Assembly (NCBI GenBank): GCA_021788565.1
Contig: JAJYKO010000447.1
Coordinates: forward strand, 1 to 5,571
DNA: 5,571 nucleotides
Source of the DNA: Chloroflexota bacterium
Lineage (GTDB): Bacteria; Chloroflexota; UBA6077
Direction of reading: 5' to 3'
Below are positions 5,546 through 5,571 of the stretch, piece by piece. The translations under genes were made by a program, and so were the position numbers. Under the pieces are notes generated by a model. The model saw only the letters and a list, made by a program, of their open reading frames with translations. It searched no databases and was not told where the DNA came from. The number at the start of each line of letters is the position of its first letter. Position 1 is the first letter of the stretch.

Positions 5546-5571
5546 ATGAAAAGGATGCGTCATGTGGGTCT
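5546..5571 (+). CDS. Possible start of a + strand gene running off the window (very partial)
   Basis: An ATG at 5546 opens MKRMRHVG and stays open to the window edge. GGAG (5533-5536) lies 9 nt upstream, an acceptable Shine-Dalgarno distance, and the site is within the right arm of the inverted repeat. Eight codons are too few to identify a product. A gene inside a mobile element is conceivable given the repeats, but this is a guess. Confidence 0.2.

Noticed and set aside
1..5571. CRISPR array, tRNA or rRNA genes
   Set aside because: No regularly spaced direct repeats, cloverleaf pattern or conserved rRNA segments were seen by eye; almost all of the window is accounted for by coding sequence.

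Overview
The window is GC-rich (roughly 60%) bacterial DNA. It uses ATG, GTG and TTG starts with strong GGAGG Shine-Dalgarno sites, and genes are tightly packed. This suggests a soil or environmental bacterium with a high-GC genome; the sequence does not allow a species call. The mixture of transposase remnant, truncated gene and DNA-processing operon is typical of an accessory or defence island.

Layout from left to right: (1) bases 2-118, + strand, the last 38 codons of an IS630-type transposase whose body lies outside the window. (2) Bases 115-4847, - strand, a compact four-gene operon. In transcription order it runs: SAM-dependent DNA methyltransferase (3558-4847), NurA-domain nuclease (2439-3557), HerA/FtsK-type hexameric ATPase (862-2439), and an unrecognised 244-residue protein (115-849). 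The junctions are TGA directly followed by TTG, a TAATG overlap, and a 12-bp gap, each with a GGAGG site, so the genes look translationally coupled. (3) Bases 4848-5014, a short non-coding leader with at most a weak promoter candidate. (4) Bases 5015-5449, - strand, the C-terminal part of a DUF2075 (Schlafen-like P-loop) helicase/ATPase that has lost everything upstream of its motif V region. (5) Bases 5450-5571, unrelated DNA with nested inverted repeats and possibly the first codons of a + strand gene.

How the genes may work together (inference): the HerA ATPase and NurA nuclease are a classic pair that forms a DNA-translocating nuclease. In bacteria, HerA-nuclease pairs are mostly found in anti-phage loci. 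A methyltransferase encoded just upstream in the same operon would fit a modification arm that marks self DNA, with NurA-HerA as the restriction arm. The fourth protein would be an accessory or sensor subunit. The truncated DUF2075 helicase may be a decayed component or just a neighbour. The gene logic resembles BREX, DISARM and Hma (helicase-methylase-ATPase) in combining methylase and ATPase, but no BREX- or DISARM-specific component is visible here.
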